NCBI RefSeq assembly: GCF_020171725.1
Contig: NZ_JAIVAJ010000001.1
Coordinates: 682,001 to 746,000 of the forward strand
DNA length: 64,000 nt
From: Halobacillus litoralis
GTDB taxonomy: Bacteria; Bacillota; Bacilli; Bacillales; Halobacillaceae
Direction: 5' to 3'
The notes under the pieces were generated by a model. That model searched no databases, was not told the DNA's origin, and saw only the letters and a program-made list of their open reading frames with translations. This document shows, in pieces, positions 25,554 through 34,795 of the stretch. Position 1 is the stretch's first letter; every line of letters begins with the position of its first letter. The position numbers and the translations under genes are program-made.

Positions 25554-27101
25554 CTACTTAGTGTCTCTTAACTTCTTCAACGTGTCATGATATTCGTTTT
25601 CCAAATCTGTTTTGTCTTCATGAGGGGCTAATAAGCTCAAACGGCTGATGATTTCCGTCAACTTGTTCTGAAGTTTCATCCGGTCGAATTCATCTGCTTC
25701 TTTCGGCTTCGGCTCTCTCCACTCTTGAAGTGTACCGCGAAAATGATCCAACTCTCCCTTTTCAATCACCCAAAGCTGGTCGGCTGTCCGTTCGACAAAC
25801 GTCCGGTCATGACTGACAAAAAGAATCGTCCCCGGATAATCCGTAATGAGCGATTCCAAAGACTGAATCGCTTCTAAATCCAAGTGATTGGTCGGCTCAT
25901 CCAGTATGAGCAGGTGAGACTGCCGGGTCAATAAACGGGCAAGCGCAAGTTTGACGCGTTCTCCTCCACTTAACATCCGAACCTGTTTGTTCATATCATC
26001 CGCAAAGAACCTCAACCTCCCAAGCACAATGCGTATGTCTGATTCCTTCAAGGGACTGCCCTCTCCTACATACTCAAGGACCGTCGTATCTAACGGCATC
26101 GTCGTAAGATCCTGGTTGAAATAAGCGATATCCAATGAAGACGCTGCATCCCGCATAAGGTTTTGAATCCATGTTGTCTTCCCTGAACCATTATCGCCGA
26201 TCAGGGCAAGCTTCGATCCGGTAGGGATTTCAGCCTGTTCAATATGAAAAAGCAGCTTGTCTCCTGCATAAACAGTCGTATCCCTCCAGGACATCACCGT
26301 TTTACTGGAAAGGGTTTGGGCGAGACTGTGGTTCATCTTGACTTGATCCCATTCGAAGGGTTTCTCTACTTTATCAAGCCGGTTCAGCCGCCTCTCAAGC
26401 GTTTTACTCACCCTTTCGACTTTCCCCTGCTTGGTCGCTGCTTTGTTCTTCCCCAACTGCCATTCCGAATTCCCCATTCGCTTAGGGGGCTTCCGCATTT
26501 GCTTGGACTGTTCATTTTTCTTTCGTACTCTTTCTTCTAATCGCTTTTTTTCGTTTACATATTGTTCGTACTTCTGCTGCTGTTGCTGCCTTTCTTGTTC
26601 TTTAGCCTGTTCATAGAAGGAATAATTCCCGTCGTACGACGTCAGTTCGCCGTCCTCTAATTCCCAAATGCGGTCACAGACGTTGTCGAGGAGCTGACGG
26701 TCGTGTGAGACGATGACGTATGCCCCTTTGTGAGCAGCCATCCGCTCTTCCAATTGATCAATGTGCGTCCAATCCAGGTTGTTGGTCGGTTCATCTAAAA
26801 AGAGAAGGGGGCTGGATGCTTCAAACAACCGTTCTAAGTCCGCTAATGTTTTTTCCCCACCGCTTTTCTTCGGATCGCCTTCTCCGGACAGCTGCTCCAT
26901 CCAGGATACCTCCGTCCACCACTGAACTTGCGGCTCATCATCCAACTGGTTCAAAAGATAGCGAAGCAGAAGCGTTTTCCCCTGACCGTTTTTCCCGATC
27001 AGCCCAATACGGTCACCAGAGTGAATCGACAATTCGGGAATGGAAAAAATCGTGCGGTCCGCGATTGAATACTCTATATTTGATCCTTTCATCATTAACA
27101 T
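25554..27101 (-). CDS. ABC-F ATPase, likely antibiotic-resistance ribosome protection type
   Basis: A 515-residue protein with two NBDs and no membrane segment. Walker A GLIGKNGQGKT near 33-43 and ALIGDNGSGKT near 300; signatures KKSGGEKT and LSGGERVK; Walker B LFLDEPTNNLD and LILDEPTNHLD. Between them a charged helical linker (about 165-250, rich in Q, E, K, R) with KPPKRMGNSEW resembles the Vga/Lsa/VmlR group, in which the linker tip reaches the peptidyl-transferase centre to expel antibiotics. The C-terminal coiled coil is short. The leader carries a terminator that overlaps the SD and a 34-codon frame, as expected for drug-induced attenuation. A housekeeping ABC-F is possible but less likely. 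Confidence 0.83.
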   Translation of the reverse strand: MLMMKGSNIEYSIADRTIFSIPELSIHSGDRIGLIGKNGQGKTLLLRYLLNQLDDEPQVQWWTEVSWMEQLSGEGDPKKSGGEKTLADLERLFEASSPLLFLDEPTNNLDWTHIDQLEERMAAHKGAYVIVSHDRQLLDNVCDRIWELEDGELTSYDGNYSFYEQAKEQERQQQQQKYEQYVNEKKRLEERVRKKNEQSKQMRKPPKRMGNSEWQLGKNKAATKQGKVERVSKTLERRLNRLDKVEKPFEWDQVKMNHSLAQTLSSKTVMSWRDTTVYAGDKLLFHIEQAEIPTGSKLALIGDNGSGKTTWIQNLMRDAASSLDIAYFNQDLTTMPLDTTVLEYVGEGSPLKESDIRIVLGRLRFFADDMNKQVRMLSGGERVKLALARLLTRQSHLLILDEPTNHLDLEAIQSLESLITDYPGTILFVSHDRTFVERTADQLWVIEKGELDHFRGTLQEWREPKPKEADEFDRMKLQNKLTEIISRLSLLAPHEDKTDLENEYHDTLKKLRDTK

Positions 27102-27131
27102 AAAAAAACCTCCCTGATCGTTTCAGGCAGG
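27102..27131 (-). terminator. Attenuator hairpin overlapping the ABC-F SD
   Basis: On the minus strand CCTGA pairs with TCAGG (extended by CC/GG across mismatches), followed by seven T and then immediately by the ATG at 27101. The right arm contains the SD AGGGAGG, so the fold would both stop transcription and mask the ribosome site. Confidence 0.6.
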
Positions 27132-27142
27132 CAAAGGTCATC

Positions 27143-27247
27143 CTAGTCTTTGTACAGAAACTCCGCATAAGTAGACAGAGTACGACAAAGCAATAAAGGT
27201 TTAAAATAAGGCAGACCAATCCTGTTATCTGAAACGAGTGAAATCAT
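27143..27247 (-). CDS. Candidate 34-residue leader peptide of the ABC-F gene
   Basis: ATG at 27247 opens a 34-codon frame beginning MISLVSDNRIGLPYFK and ending LYKD before TAG, 12 nt upstream of the attenuator stem. Its start codon sits exactly in the loop of a hairpin (CGAG, GAAAT / ATTTC, CTCG). Drug-stalled ribosomes on such a peptide could prevent the terminator from folding. The SD is weak (GAGCC), so translation is uncertain. Confidence 0.35.
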   Translation of the reverse strand: MISLVSDNRIGLPYFKPLLLCRTLSTYAEFLYKD

Positions 27248-27324
27248 ATTTCGGCTCGTGAGATCAAACAGAATTAGTACTTCATTGCTTTATACGTCAG
27301 TCCCTTCTCTTTCCAATTGTTCTT

Positions 27325-27354
27325 ATTATAAGATGAAATCAATGTAAATAGCAA
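27325..27354 (-). promoter_or_regulatory. Promoter of the ABC-F unit
   Basis: Minus-strand TTGCTA (27349-27354), 18-bp spacer, TATAAT (27325-27330); leader of about 215 nt before the ABC-F start. Confidence 0.6.
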
Positions 27355-27381
27355 GGAGGAGTTCTAGTTGAAGCAGCTCAA

Positions 27382-27564
27382 TCATTCCCCGCCGCCGCCT
27401 CCTCCACCGTCACCGAAACCTCCGCCATCTCCACCAAAGAATCCTTCGTTATGGTCCGAAGCGTCGTCATGATGATGAAACCCATGTCCACCGTGTCCTG
27501 ATGTCTTTTTGACAATCGAGAATATCACCGCTCCAAAAAATAAGATAAACAATACACCACTCAT
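27382..27564 (-). CDS. Small membrane protein with His/Gly-rich tail
   Basis: A 60-residue protein: hydrophobic segment MSGVLFILFFGAVIFSIV, then a tail with HGGHGFHHHDD and runs of glycine and aspartate ending GGGGGGGE. SD AGAGGTGAT precedes the ATG at 27564. The tail could bind divalent metals (histidine cluster) but no function is known. Not a recognised family; the low complexity makes homology searches unreliable. Confidence 0.6.
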   Translation of the reverse strand: MSGVLFILFFGAVIFSIVKKTSGHGGHGFHHHDDASDHNEGFFGGDGGGFGDGGGGGGGE

Positions 27565-27672
27565 TCTTATCACCTCTGACTACTTATACGGCTCAGCCCC
27601 CTCCCCCGTTTCACTAAATAGACAAAAATCTGAATTTCTGGTATATTTGTATAATTTATGAGGAGGGATATG

Positions 27673-28638
27673 ATGTATCCGAAGAAACTGAGCGCTGGGG
27701 ATGAAGTAAGGGTGATATCACCTGCTGAATCGCTCTCAATCATCGCAGAGGACCAACGCAAACTTGCCATGAAACGATTGGAATCTCTAGGTCTGAAAGT
27801 AACCTTCAGTACATACTCAGACGGAAATCCGTCTTTGAAGGAAAGGCTTCATGACCTTCACGAGGCTTTCGCTGATTCAAATGTAAAAGGAATCCTGACC
27901 ACGATCGGTGGATTTAACAGCAATCAGTTGCTTTCCTACATTGATTACGAAATCATCGCAGAGAACCCGAAGATATTCTGTGGATTTTCAGACATCACAG
28001 CCCTGTCGAATGCGATTCATAGAAAAACTGGTCTCGTCACCTACAGTGGACCACACTTCTCTTCCTTCGGGATGGAGAAAGGGATCGATTATACAATAGA
28101 GTATTTTGAAAAGGTGTTCTTCCATACGGAACCTTTCTCTGTGGAACCTGCCGATCATTGGAGCAATGACCTTTGGTTTCTCGACCAGGATAACAGAACG
28201 TTCCACCCGAACGAAGGGTATCACGTGATTCAAACAGGAGAAGCTTCTGGGAGGATCGTAGGAGGAAACTTATGTACATTGAACTTACTGCAGGGCACTC
28301 CATACATGCCTTCTCTCAAGGATGTTGTTCTCTTTCTGGAAGATGACGAAATGACATTTCCTGAGACGTTTGACCGTGACTTGCAATCGTTGATTCACCA
28401 GCCTGACTTTGAAAAGGTGAAGGGACTTGTCATAGGAAAATTCGAATCAAAATCGGAAATGGACCTGGACCGTCTAAAGAAGATCATACGATCAAAAGAA
28501 GAGTTGAAAGATATTCCCGTTATCGCTGAAGCAAGCTTCGGACACACCACTCCACGCTTTACGTTCCCTATCGGTGGAGAAGTGAGCATCCAGGCTGCCT
28601 CACTAAATGAGGGAAGGATTCGGTTTAATCACTTTTAA
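27673..28638 (+). CDS. S66 peptidase (LD-carboxypeptidase / MccF-like)
   Basis: A 321-residue serine peptidase. N-terminal domain with LSAGDEVRVISPAES, then TTIGGFNSNQLL, and the nucleophile region CGFSDITAL (Ser near 103); Glu in LFLEDDE and His in SFGHTTPRFTFPIG complete the Ser-Glu-His triad. The length and GGFNSNQLL motif place it closer to MccF-type (microcin C7 immunity, amide hydrolase) than to LdcA. Possible roles are cell wall recycling or detoxifying aminoacyl nucleotides. ATG at 27673 with SD GGAGGG at proper spacing. Confidence 0.85.
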   Translation: MYPKKLSAGDEVRVISPAESLSIIAEDQRKLAMKRLESLGLKVTFSTYSDGNPSLKERLHDLHEAFADSNVKGILTTIGGFNSNQLLSYIDYEIIAENPKIFCGFSDITALSNAIHRKTGLVTYSGPHFSSFGMEKGIDYTIEYFEKVFFHTEPFSVEPADHWSNDLWFLDQDNRTFHPNEGYHVIQTGEASGRIVGGNLCTLNLLQGTPYMPSLKDVVLFLEDDEMTFPETFDRDLQSLIHQPDFEKVKGLVIGKFESKSEMDLDRLKKIIRSKEELKDIPVIAEASFGHTTPRFTFPIGGEVSIQAASLNEGRIRFNHF

Positions 28639-28681
28639 CGTCAACCAGCTCAACCTACACAAGAAAATTGCTGAAAAATAT

Positions 28682-28713
28682 CCCGCCTTCCTCCTCGGAA
28701 GACGGGTTATTTA
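28682..28713. terminator. Terminator after the S66 peptidase gene
   Basis: CCCGcCTTCC pairs with GGAAGaCGGG around a short loop, followed by TTATTTAT. Confidence 0.75.
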
Positions 28714-28738
28714 TAAGATGTCCGGTTGCTCACGCCCT

Positions 28739-29497
28739 TCACTTCTCGATCAGGTCATAGAGCTTATACACTTCACCGTTATCGATATCGTGAGGATCAT
28801 TCAACAAATCAAGCAGTACAGCCGCTACTTCTGTCGGAGAACGGAGCGCTCCTTCTTCTTTCATCTGCTTGAATTTCTCTACATCACGAAACGCATCTTC
28901 TGAAGAAGAACGAATCTCTTCCTGCATATCTGTATCCATCACACCTGGGCTGTAAGCGATGATGACATGTCCATTCCCTTCCTGCTCCAGTGCCAATGTC
29001 TTCGTGAAACGGTTGATCGCTGCTTTCGTGCTGCTATACACGCTCCAACCATGAATCGTTTTTTCCGCTGCTCCCGAGGTGACATTGATGACAGCCATTT
29101 GAATATCGTGTTTGTCCGCTTCCTGGATGAACCGATTGGTAAGCAGGATAGGAGCGGTCAAATTAAGCTGGATGTGCTTAGCTGTTTGATCGGCTTCAAG
29201 ATTTCCGACAGTCTCAATCGGCTCCACCATACCTGCATTATTGACGACATACACATAATGTGTACGTTCTGTAAACGCAATCTGAACGATCTCATCAAGC
29301 GCTGCATCCATTTCAGAAGGATTGCTTAAATCACATGTCACATGATGGTATTCGACTTGACGCTCTTCTGCATGTGATTTCAATGTATTGTTCTCGCTGC
29401 GTGAAACACCAATGACGTTTACGTTTTTTTCGATCAGTTGTTTCGCAACGGCTTCCCCTAGTCCTCGTGAATCACCTGTTACAATCGCATACTGCAT
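28739..29497 (-). CDS. yueD: Short-chain dehydrogenase, (S)-benzoin-forming benzil reductase-like
   Basis: NAD(P)H-dependent SDR of 252 residues. TGDSRGLG at 7-14 binds the cofactor, NNAG near 91-94, catalytic Ser in INVTSGAAE and Tyr/Lys in YSSTKAA near 155. The tail and AYSPGVMDTDMQEEIR match the YueD/benzil reductase group that reduces 1,2-diketones; physiological substrate is unknown. SD AGGAGTG. Confidence 0.83.
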   Translation of the reverse strand: MQYAIVTGDSRGLGEAVAKQLIEKNVNVIGVSRSENNTLKSHAEERQVEYHHVTCDLSNPSEMDAALDEIVQIAFTERTHYVYVVNNAGMVEPIETVGNLEADQTAKHIQLNLTAPILLTNRFIQEADKHDIQMAVINVTSGAAEKTIHGWSVYSSTKAAINRFTKTLALEQEGNGHVIIAYSPGVMDTDMQEEIRSSSEDAFRDVEKFKQMKEEGALRSPTEVAAVLLDLLNDPHDIDNGEVYKLYDLIEK

Positions 29498-29597
29498 CTT
29501 TCCACACTCCTATTCCTATGTTGTACATACCTTTACATCTTCTATGGCAGCGTTTATGATAAACGAAGCAGACATTGACAGACGGAAAGGAAAAATC

Positions 29598-30233
29598 ATG
29601 AAATACGTTTACTTGTTCATTATATACGTGGCCGGACTGGTCGTTTCAAGCCTTGGTCTTGCCCTCATCATCCAATCAGGTTTAGGCGTTGGGCCTGGCG
29701 ACAGCATTGCCGTCGGCCTGTCCATGCACTTCCCGATCACTGTCGGAAGTGTCATGATCGTAGCCTTTGTCATCCTTCTACTCGTGAATGCGTGGCTTGA
29801 GAAGAAACGTCCGCAATTCGAGTCACTCATTCCGATTATCATTCGTGGACGAACCGTGGATCTCTTTTTATACGGATGGCTTGAAAATGTGAATTACGAA
29901 GTATGGTGGGCACAGTGGGGCATCTTCACTCTTGGTTTGATCGCCACTGCCGTCGGGGTAGCCGTATATTTGCGTACTCCATTCCCGCGCATACCGCTTG
30001 ATCACTTCATGATGATCATGAATGAAAAGACCAATCAATCCAAAAGCTCTGTCAGAATCTATTCCGAGTCGGGTATGGCATTGATCGGATTTCTACTCGG
30101 GGCACCTGTCGGGTTCGGTACACTCATCGTAGCCTTACTCCTCGGGCCGTTTATACAGCTGTCCTATCAATGGGCGAGGCCGATTGCATCGATCTGGGTC
30201 GATTCAGAACGCCTTTCTAAAGAAAAAGCATGA
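29598..30233 (+). CDS. YczE/YyaS/YitT family membrane protein
   Basis: A 211-residue protein with about five hydrophobic segments. The start motif GLVVSSLGLALIIQSGLGVGPGDS is typical of the YczE branch, sometimes linked to transport or to nonribosomal peptide loci. ATG at 29598 follows AAAGGAAA. Divergent from yueD (100-bp gap) and followed by a strong terminator that overlaps its last codons. Confidence 0.8.
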   Translation: MKYVYLFIIYVAGLVVSSLGLALIIQSGLGVGPGDSIAVGLSMHFPITVGSVMIVAFVILLLVNAWLEKKRPQFESLIPIIIRGRTVDLFLYGWLENVNYEVWWAQWGIFTLGLIATAVGVAVYLRTPFPRIPLDHFMMIMNEKTNQSKSSVRIYSESGMALIGFLLGAPVGFGTLIVALLLGPFIQLSYQWARPIASIWVDSERLSKEKA

Positions 30234-30254
30234 ACGAATGGTTCATGCTTTTTT
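30223..30254 (+). terminator. Terminator of the YczE-like gene
   Basis: AAAAGCATGAAC pairs with GTTCATGCTTTT around a 5-nt loop, followed by T's; the left arm includes the gene's stop codon. Confidence 0.85.
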
Positions 30255-30317
30255 TCATGGGTTTCTGCACGCTTAAGAGCCAGGCTAACAGAACTCCATG
30301 CTTTATGACCCTGCGGT

Positions 30318-30758
30318 TTATTTCCCCTTGAAGGACAGCTCTGTTACACCTGTTTCTTCAAGCTTTTCACCAATCTGCTCTTCGATTTCCATCCTCTTCT
30401 CCATCATTTCGTCGGTCATTTTCCCTTTCTGCGGACCGAAACGCTCTGCCATTTCCTTATCTGCGAGCTTCTCGACTAATTTGTCCCAGAAACTGAACTC
30501 ATCATATTCTTCTACATACGTATCTAATAATTTCGATTCATAGTCGACGTCGAGATCATGAATTCCAAGCTGCTGTTGATGGACGATCAACTCGTCTAAA
30601 CCGGCTTCTTTATATTTAGATAAAACAAGTTCACGGACTTCCTCAAATTCTTCATCGAGCTCCATCTTTGTGGAGTTCACCACCCACGTTCCTAAGTACA
30701 CCGCTTCTACCAGTTTTTTATATTGCTTATCAGTCAAATCAAGTTGTACCGATGCCAT
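30318..30758 (-). CDS. Unknown acidic protein
   Basis: A 146-residue soluble, mostly helical, Glu/Lys-rich protein beginning MASVQLDLTDKQYKKLVE. Three blocks are visible: an N-terminal VYLGTWVVNS region, a middle VDYESKLLDTYVEEYDEFSFWDKLVEKLADKEM block, and a C-terminal acidic helix. ATG at 30758 has SD TTGGAGGAG. No family recognised. Single-gene unit. Confidence 0.65.
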   Translation of the reverse strand: MASVQLDLTDKQYKKLVEAVYLGTWVVNSTKMELDEEFEEVRELVLSKYKEAGLDELIVHQQQLGIHDLDVDYESKLLDTYVEEYDEFSFWDKLVEKLADKEMAERFGPQKGKMTDEMMEKRMEIEEQIGEKLEETGVTELSFKGK

Positions 30759-30870
30759 GAAAATCTCCTCCAATCTTTCTCTGGAATTATAGCATGTATC
30801 AAGTCTATCCCCAAAATCCGATTACAATAAACGACCTTCTACATGAATTAAGACAAGATGGCAAAAGAAA

Positions 30871-30899
30871 AAGCACCAGCGACTGATTCACTGGTGCTT
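30871..30899 (-). terminator. dat terminator
   Basis: AAGCACCAG pairs with CTGGTGCTT; on the minus strand it is followed by TTTTC TTTT. Confidence 0.75.
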
Positions 30900-30914
30900 A
30901 GGAAGCGGTGGAGC

Positions 30915-31802
30915 TTATGCATGCGTATTTGAACTGAAAATGGAAGAACCAGCAGTCAGGCCTGCATCCTCTTCGTAAGCCTGCTGAAGCTTACGCGTAA
31001 TCACGCCAGGTGTCCCTCCAGCAATCGATTTCCCATCCACGGAAACAATCGGCATCACTTCCGCTGTACTGCTCGAGAGGAAGATCTCGTCAGCCTCGTG
31101 GATGTCTTCGACCTGGAACGGCTCTTCTATGAAGTCGATGTTCAACTGACGACAGAACTGCTCGACTCTCATGCGGACACAGCCATGTAAAATGTTCTTC
31201 TTCGCTGGATGGGTGTACACCTTCCCATCCTTCACCAAGTACGCGTTCGATGAGCTGCATTCTGTCACTTCTCCTTCTTTGTGAAGGATTGCTTCAAAAC
31301 AATCATGTTCACGAGCTGTCTGCTTAGCGAGAACGTTAGGCAGTAAGTTCAGACTCTTAATGTAGCACCAATCCCACCGCACATCCGGCTGCGTGATCGT
31401 GGAAACCCCTGATTCCAAAAATGATTTCGGACGCGGAAGATCTTTTACATAGGCGTACAAATTAGGTTCAGGCTTCTCAGGAAAGACATGATCCCTGGCT
31501 GCAGACCCTCGTGTGATTTGCAGATACACCTTCGCATCTCCCTTTACGTCATTCACTTGAAGCAGTTCATTCAAGTAATGGTACATCTTTTTCTTCTCAT
31601 AAGGAACCGTCAGCTTGATGGCTTCAGCGGAACGATACAAACGCTCTACGTGTTCATTGATTAAATAGTAAGTACCTTCGTATACCCGGATGACTTCATA
31701 AATGCCATCTCCAAATTGGAGTCCTCTCTCCTCAAAAGGATACGTAAGGTCGTCTTGTCGAACAAATCCGTTTTGTGTAAGCAGGTGTTGATGCATAGTC
31801 AT
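30915..31802 (-). CDS. dat: D-amino-acid transaminase
   Basis: PLP enzyme (fold type IV) of 295 residues that interconverts D-alanine and D-glutamate, feeding peptidoglycan synthesis. Seen: YPFEERGLQFGDGIYEVIRVY (26-46), Arg in LQITRGSAARDHVFP, catalytic Lys in CYIKSLNLLPNVLAKQ near 147, and CSSSNAYLV with LSSSTAEVMPI for phosphate and substrate binding. Length is that of Dat (~285). SD GAGGAG. Monocistronic. Confidence 0.92.
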   Translation of the reverse strand: MTMHQHLLTQNGFVRQDDLTYPFEERGLQFGDGIYEVIRVYEGTYYLINEHVERLYRSAEAIKLTVPYEKKKMYHYLNELLQVNDVKGDAKVYLQITRGSAARDHVFPEKPEPNLYAYVKDLPRPKSFLESGVSTITQPDVRWDWCYIKSLNLLPNVLAKQTAREHDCFEAILHKEGEVTECSSSNAYLVKDGKVYTHPAKKNILHGCVRMRVEQFCRQLNIDFIEEPFQVEDIHEADEIFLSSSTAEVMPIVSVDGKSIAGGTPGVITRKLQQAYEEDAGLTAGSSIFSSNTHA

Positions 31803-31929
31803 TGCTCTCCTCCTCGGGACTTAAGTGATTACGTTATATCTTATCAGAAAATTCAATACAAAGGGAGGCTCAATTTCAATCCGTGTGAAATTACCCAGCG
31901 AACATCCCAACTTCCCCTTAAATAAAGGA

Positions 31930-31956
31930 AAAGCCTGGATATCACATCCAGACTTT
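31930..31956 (-). terminator. Terminator of the membrane-anchored acidic protein gene
   Basis: On the minus strand AAAGtCTGGA pairs with TCCAGgCTTT, followed by TCC TTTAT; moderately strong. Confidence 0.6.
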
Positions 31957-31960
31957 CTCT

Positions 31961-32575
31961 TTAGTACGGCAACAGCGTTACGGATTGCTCGAACAACGGC
32001 TCTTCGACAGGATCTCCCGATTCAGAAATAGGATAGAACGATAGAACAAGGTCCCGTTCTACAGGTTCTTCCTCTTCTTCCACCTCAATCAGGCTGAAAT
32101 CTTCTATTTTCACATATTGAAAAGCGTTAAACGTTCCATCCACTTTACCCGTCGTCGTTCCGTTATACGTTGTCCCTTCCTCATCGACAGCTTTGACGAG
32201 AAACTGAACCGCTCCTTCTTCCGTCTGCCATTCATCTTTACCACTTGCTAATAAGTCATTTCCTTTCGGATACCAGAAGCCCAAGTATAAGTTCCCTTCA
32301 TCCGCTAATTGGATTTGATCTTCTTCTAAGTCTTCATCAGCTTCCTCTGCAGGAACTTCATATCGCCAAAAGTATAGTTCAGACAGCTCGATACCCGTGC
32401 TTGCAACAGGCTGCGAATCCGGCGTAATGGAGCCCGGTCTTCGTTCTAATTCTTCCTCTACAGGAAACCGCTGATCGTTCACAAGCTGATTGTACACTCT
32501 GTTATCGATGAACAGAAATACAACAATCGCCAAAACAACGATTAAACCAAGAAATGCGATGCGGATTGCTTTCAT
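31961..32575 (-). CDS. Membrane-anchored acidic extracytoplasmic protein, unknown
   Basis: A 204-residue protein: one hydrophobic anchor at 7-25 (IAFLGLIVVLAIVVFLFI), then an extracellular domain rich in Glu/Asp with YFWRYEVPAEEADEDLEEDQIQ and VKIEDFSLIEVEEEEEPVERD. The acidic surface is what halotolerant exoproteins look like. No lipobox. SD GAGGTGAC. Domain not recognised. Confidence 0.62.
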   Translation of the reverse strand: MKAIRIAFLGLIVVLAIVVFLFIDNRVYNQLVNDQRFPVEEELERRPGSITPDSQPVASTGIELSELYFWRYEVPAEEADEDLEEDQIQLADEGNLYLGFWYPKGNDLLASGKDEWQTEEGAVQFLVKAVDEEGTTYNGTTTGKVDGTFNAFQYVKIEDFSLIEVEEEEEPVERDLVLSFYPISESGDPVEEPLFEQSVTLLPY

Positions 32576-32697
32576 TGTGTCACCTCTATGTTATGTATGG
32601 TAAAACCTGAAAATATTATAACAGAAGTAGAGCAGGTTCGGACACATGAAAGCAAAAACTGTCCCTGAAAATACATTCAGAGACAGAAAATAGGACA

Positions 32698-34110
32698 TTA
32701 TAGATATTTCTTCTGGACCTTTTTCCCCCCATAGGTGAAGAGGACATTCCGCTGCTCGATGATCGTTTCCATGTGGACGTTTCTTCCCCAAAGCTGATAG
32801 AGATAGGGGAGCGTTTTTTCTAAATAGCTGACATCAAGCTCCACATCTTCATAATGATGCTTCAAATAGAGCTCTCCGCCTTTTAAGTAGTCGCCGTCCT
32901 GCACTGTGATATACGGAAAGCCACCGTTCACCCTCATGGTCACCAGCTGATCGCGCACCGCTTCGTGATCTTTGTCGGTAATTTTATACTTTTGGCCCTG
33001 CTTTTGAAATAGATACAAATCTTCACGGCGGACAAGCTCTTTCGTTAAATAATTTCGGATAAAGCTTTGATCTGACTCGATTTCCCGCACTTCATACATT
33101 TTCTCGCGACCTGAACCCGGCTTGATTCCATGTTTCTGCATTTCTTCAGTAGGGTTGTCATATCGTTCTTCGATATCTTCAAAGATTTTCAGCCCTAAGT
33201 AGTAAGGGTTCAATTGTGTTTTGGAAGGCTGCACAACACTCGCATTCAGCTTGGCAAAATCGATTACTTCATCACTCGTCAAGTCCATCTCTCTAAGGAT
33301 TCTTGCATGCCAGTAGGAGGCCCAACCTTCATTCATGATCTTCGTTTCAAGCTGTGGCCAGAAATACAGCATTTCTTCCCTCATCATCGTCAGGATATCG
33401 CGCTGCCAATCGTCCAGATCACGGCTGTGCTCTTCAATAAAGAGAAGGATATCCTTTTCGGGACGTGGTGGGAATTTCTTTTTACGCTTCTTGACGGGAG
33501 CGTCTTCTGAAGATGACTCTTCCATCTTCCACAAGTCATCGTAAGGTGTTGTGATGGAAGGATCCGAGCTTTCCATTTCGTCATCAACCGACCAGGCAAG
33601 CTTCGGTCTGACAAGAGATGGATCGATATGCTCCTGTACAGCCAGGACAGCATCTAAGAACGACTCCACTTCCTCTTTTCCATAAGACCGTTCATAAGCG
33701 GCAATCCGTTCAGCTGTTGCCGACATGCTTTCCACCATATCCCGCTTTGTATTTTGGAAACGGGCGTTGTTTTTGAAAAAGTCACAGTGAGCCAGTACGT
33801 GCGCCACAATCAGTTTATTTTGAATCAGACTGTTGGAATTGAGTAGAAAGGCATAACATGGGTTGGAGTTGATGACCAACTCATAAATTTTACTTAATCC
33901 CAGATCGTACTGCAGCTTCATTTTGTAATACTGTTTTCCGAAACTCCAGTGGGAAAACCTGGTCGGCATCCCATAAGCACCAAACGTATAAATAATATCA
34001 TCAGGACAAACTTCATATCTCATCGGATAAAAGTCTAAGCCGAAACCCTTGGCAATTTCGGTGATTTCTTCTATAGCAGATCTAAGGTTCTTCTGATCCT
34101 CTGGTTTCAA
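32698..34110 (-). CDS. spoVR: Stage V sporulation protein R family
   Basis: A 470-residue SpoVR protein involved in spore cortex formation in Bacillus. Family traits: [38 protein letters not shown] at the start, [33 protein letters not shown], and [11 protein letters not shown] near residue 270. TTG at 34110 is chosen: AAGGAGGGGG lies 5 nt upstream, whereas the GTG six codons earlier contains the SD. Expression during sporulation would be expected (sigma-E), though no promoter was established. Confidence 0.92.
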   Translation of the reverse strand: MKPEDQKNLRSAIEEITEIAKGFGLDFYPMRYEVCPDDIIYTFGAYGMPTRFSHWSFGKQYYKMKLQYDLGLSKIYELVINSNPCYAFLLNSNSLIQNKLIVAHVLAHCDFFKNNARFQNTKRDMVESMSATAERIAAYERSYGKEEVESFLDAVLAVQEHIDPSLVRPKLAWSVDDEMESSDPSITTPYDDLWKMEESSSEDAPVKKRKKKFPPRPEKDILLFIEEHSRDLDDWQRDILTMMREEMLYFWPQLETKIMNEGWASYWHARILREMDLTSDEVIDFAKLNASVVQPSKTQLNPYYLGLKIFEDIEERYDNPTEEMQKHGIKPGSGREKMYEVREIESDQSFIRNYLTKELVRREDLYLFQKQGQKYKITDKDHEAVRDQLVTMRVNGGFPYITVQDGDYLKGGELYLKHHYEDVELDVSYLEKTLPYLYQLWGRNVHMETIIEQRNVLFTYGGKKVQKKYL

Positions 34111-34174
34111 AGGTGCCCCCTCCTTCACTTTCGCTTATCCTACTATATGAGAGGACAAGCGAGAACATGAAGAA

Positions 34175-34669
34175 TCATGACAAGATCAATGACATGACGT
34201 ATTCGTCGACCCAATCTCCTGAAACCTTCAATGACTTTCTCTTCACACCTTCCACTTCAAATCCGTACTTTTTATATAGTTGGATGGCTCTTTCGTTATG
34301 TACCATCACGGTCAGCTCCATACGTACGATGCTTGAATCCCGGGCCCACTCAATGGCCCGTTCAAATAAACCGCCCGCTATGCCCTGACCTTGATAGGCT
34401 TCTTGTACACCTGCAATCAGCTTTATGGCGTGGCGCTCTCGGTGAGCTCTGCCTCCTATACAGGTCACGTGTCCAACGAGCTCTCCGTTTCGTTCCTCTC
34501 CCCATACGGCTGAGTTTTCTTGTTGAGAAAAGGCTTGAATCATCGAGCGAGCCTGCTCTTCCGTCATATTGCGCTCTCCCGGCTCAAACAATAGAAATTC
34601 CGACTCTCTTTCTAGTTGGTCCAATAATGTTACGTACATGTGCGCATCTTCCGGTTGTAAAACCCTCAT
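34175..34669 (-). CDS. GNAT family N-acetyltransferase
   Basis: A 164-residue acetyltransferase: AGVQEAYQGQGIAGGLFERAIEWA is motif A (Q-G-Q-G-I-A), MVHNERAIQLYKKYGFEVEGVKRK is motif B. SD AGGAGGAG. The arrangement resembles YkkB/PaiA-like enzymes; substrate unknown. Confidence 0.8.
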   Translation of the reverse strand: MRVLQPEDAHMYVTLLDQLERESEFLLFEPGERNMTEEQARSMIQAFSQQENSAVWGEERNGELVGHVTCIGGRAHRERHAIKLIAGVQEAYQGQGIAGGLFERAIEWARDSSIVRMELTVMVHNERAIQLYKKYGFEVEGVKRKSLKVSGDWVDEYVMSLILS

Positions 34670-34723
34670 ATGGCTCCTCCTCCATTTATATCCATCACTT
34701 GATTCTTTTTACCATACCAAAAA

Positions 34724-34744
34724 GGAGAGTGAACGTCACTCTCC
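34724..34744 (-). terminator. Hairpin flanking the gene-free segment (left copy)
   Basis: GGAGAGTGA pairs with TCACTCTCC around ACG. A near-identical hairpin lies at 35165-35202. Confidence 0.6.
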
Positions 34745-34795
34745 CCTTCCAAGTAGTCAAGAAAGTCCTATCGGTTCTTTTAAAGTTTGAGAAGC

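Noticed and set aside
27013..27219. 68-codon minus-strand frame through the ABC-F leader into the gene
   Set aside because: Overlaps the ABC-F coding sequence out of frame, lacks an SD, and runs through the terminator hairpin.
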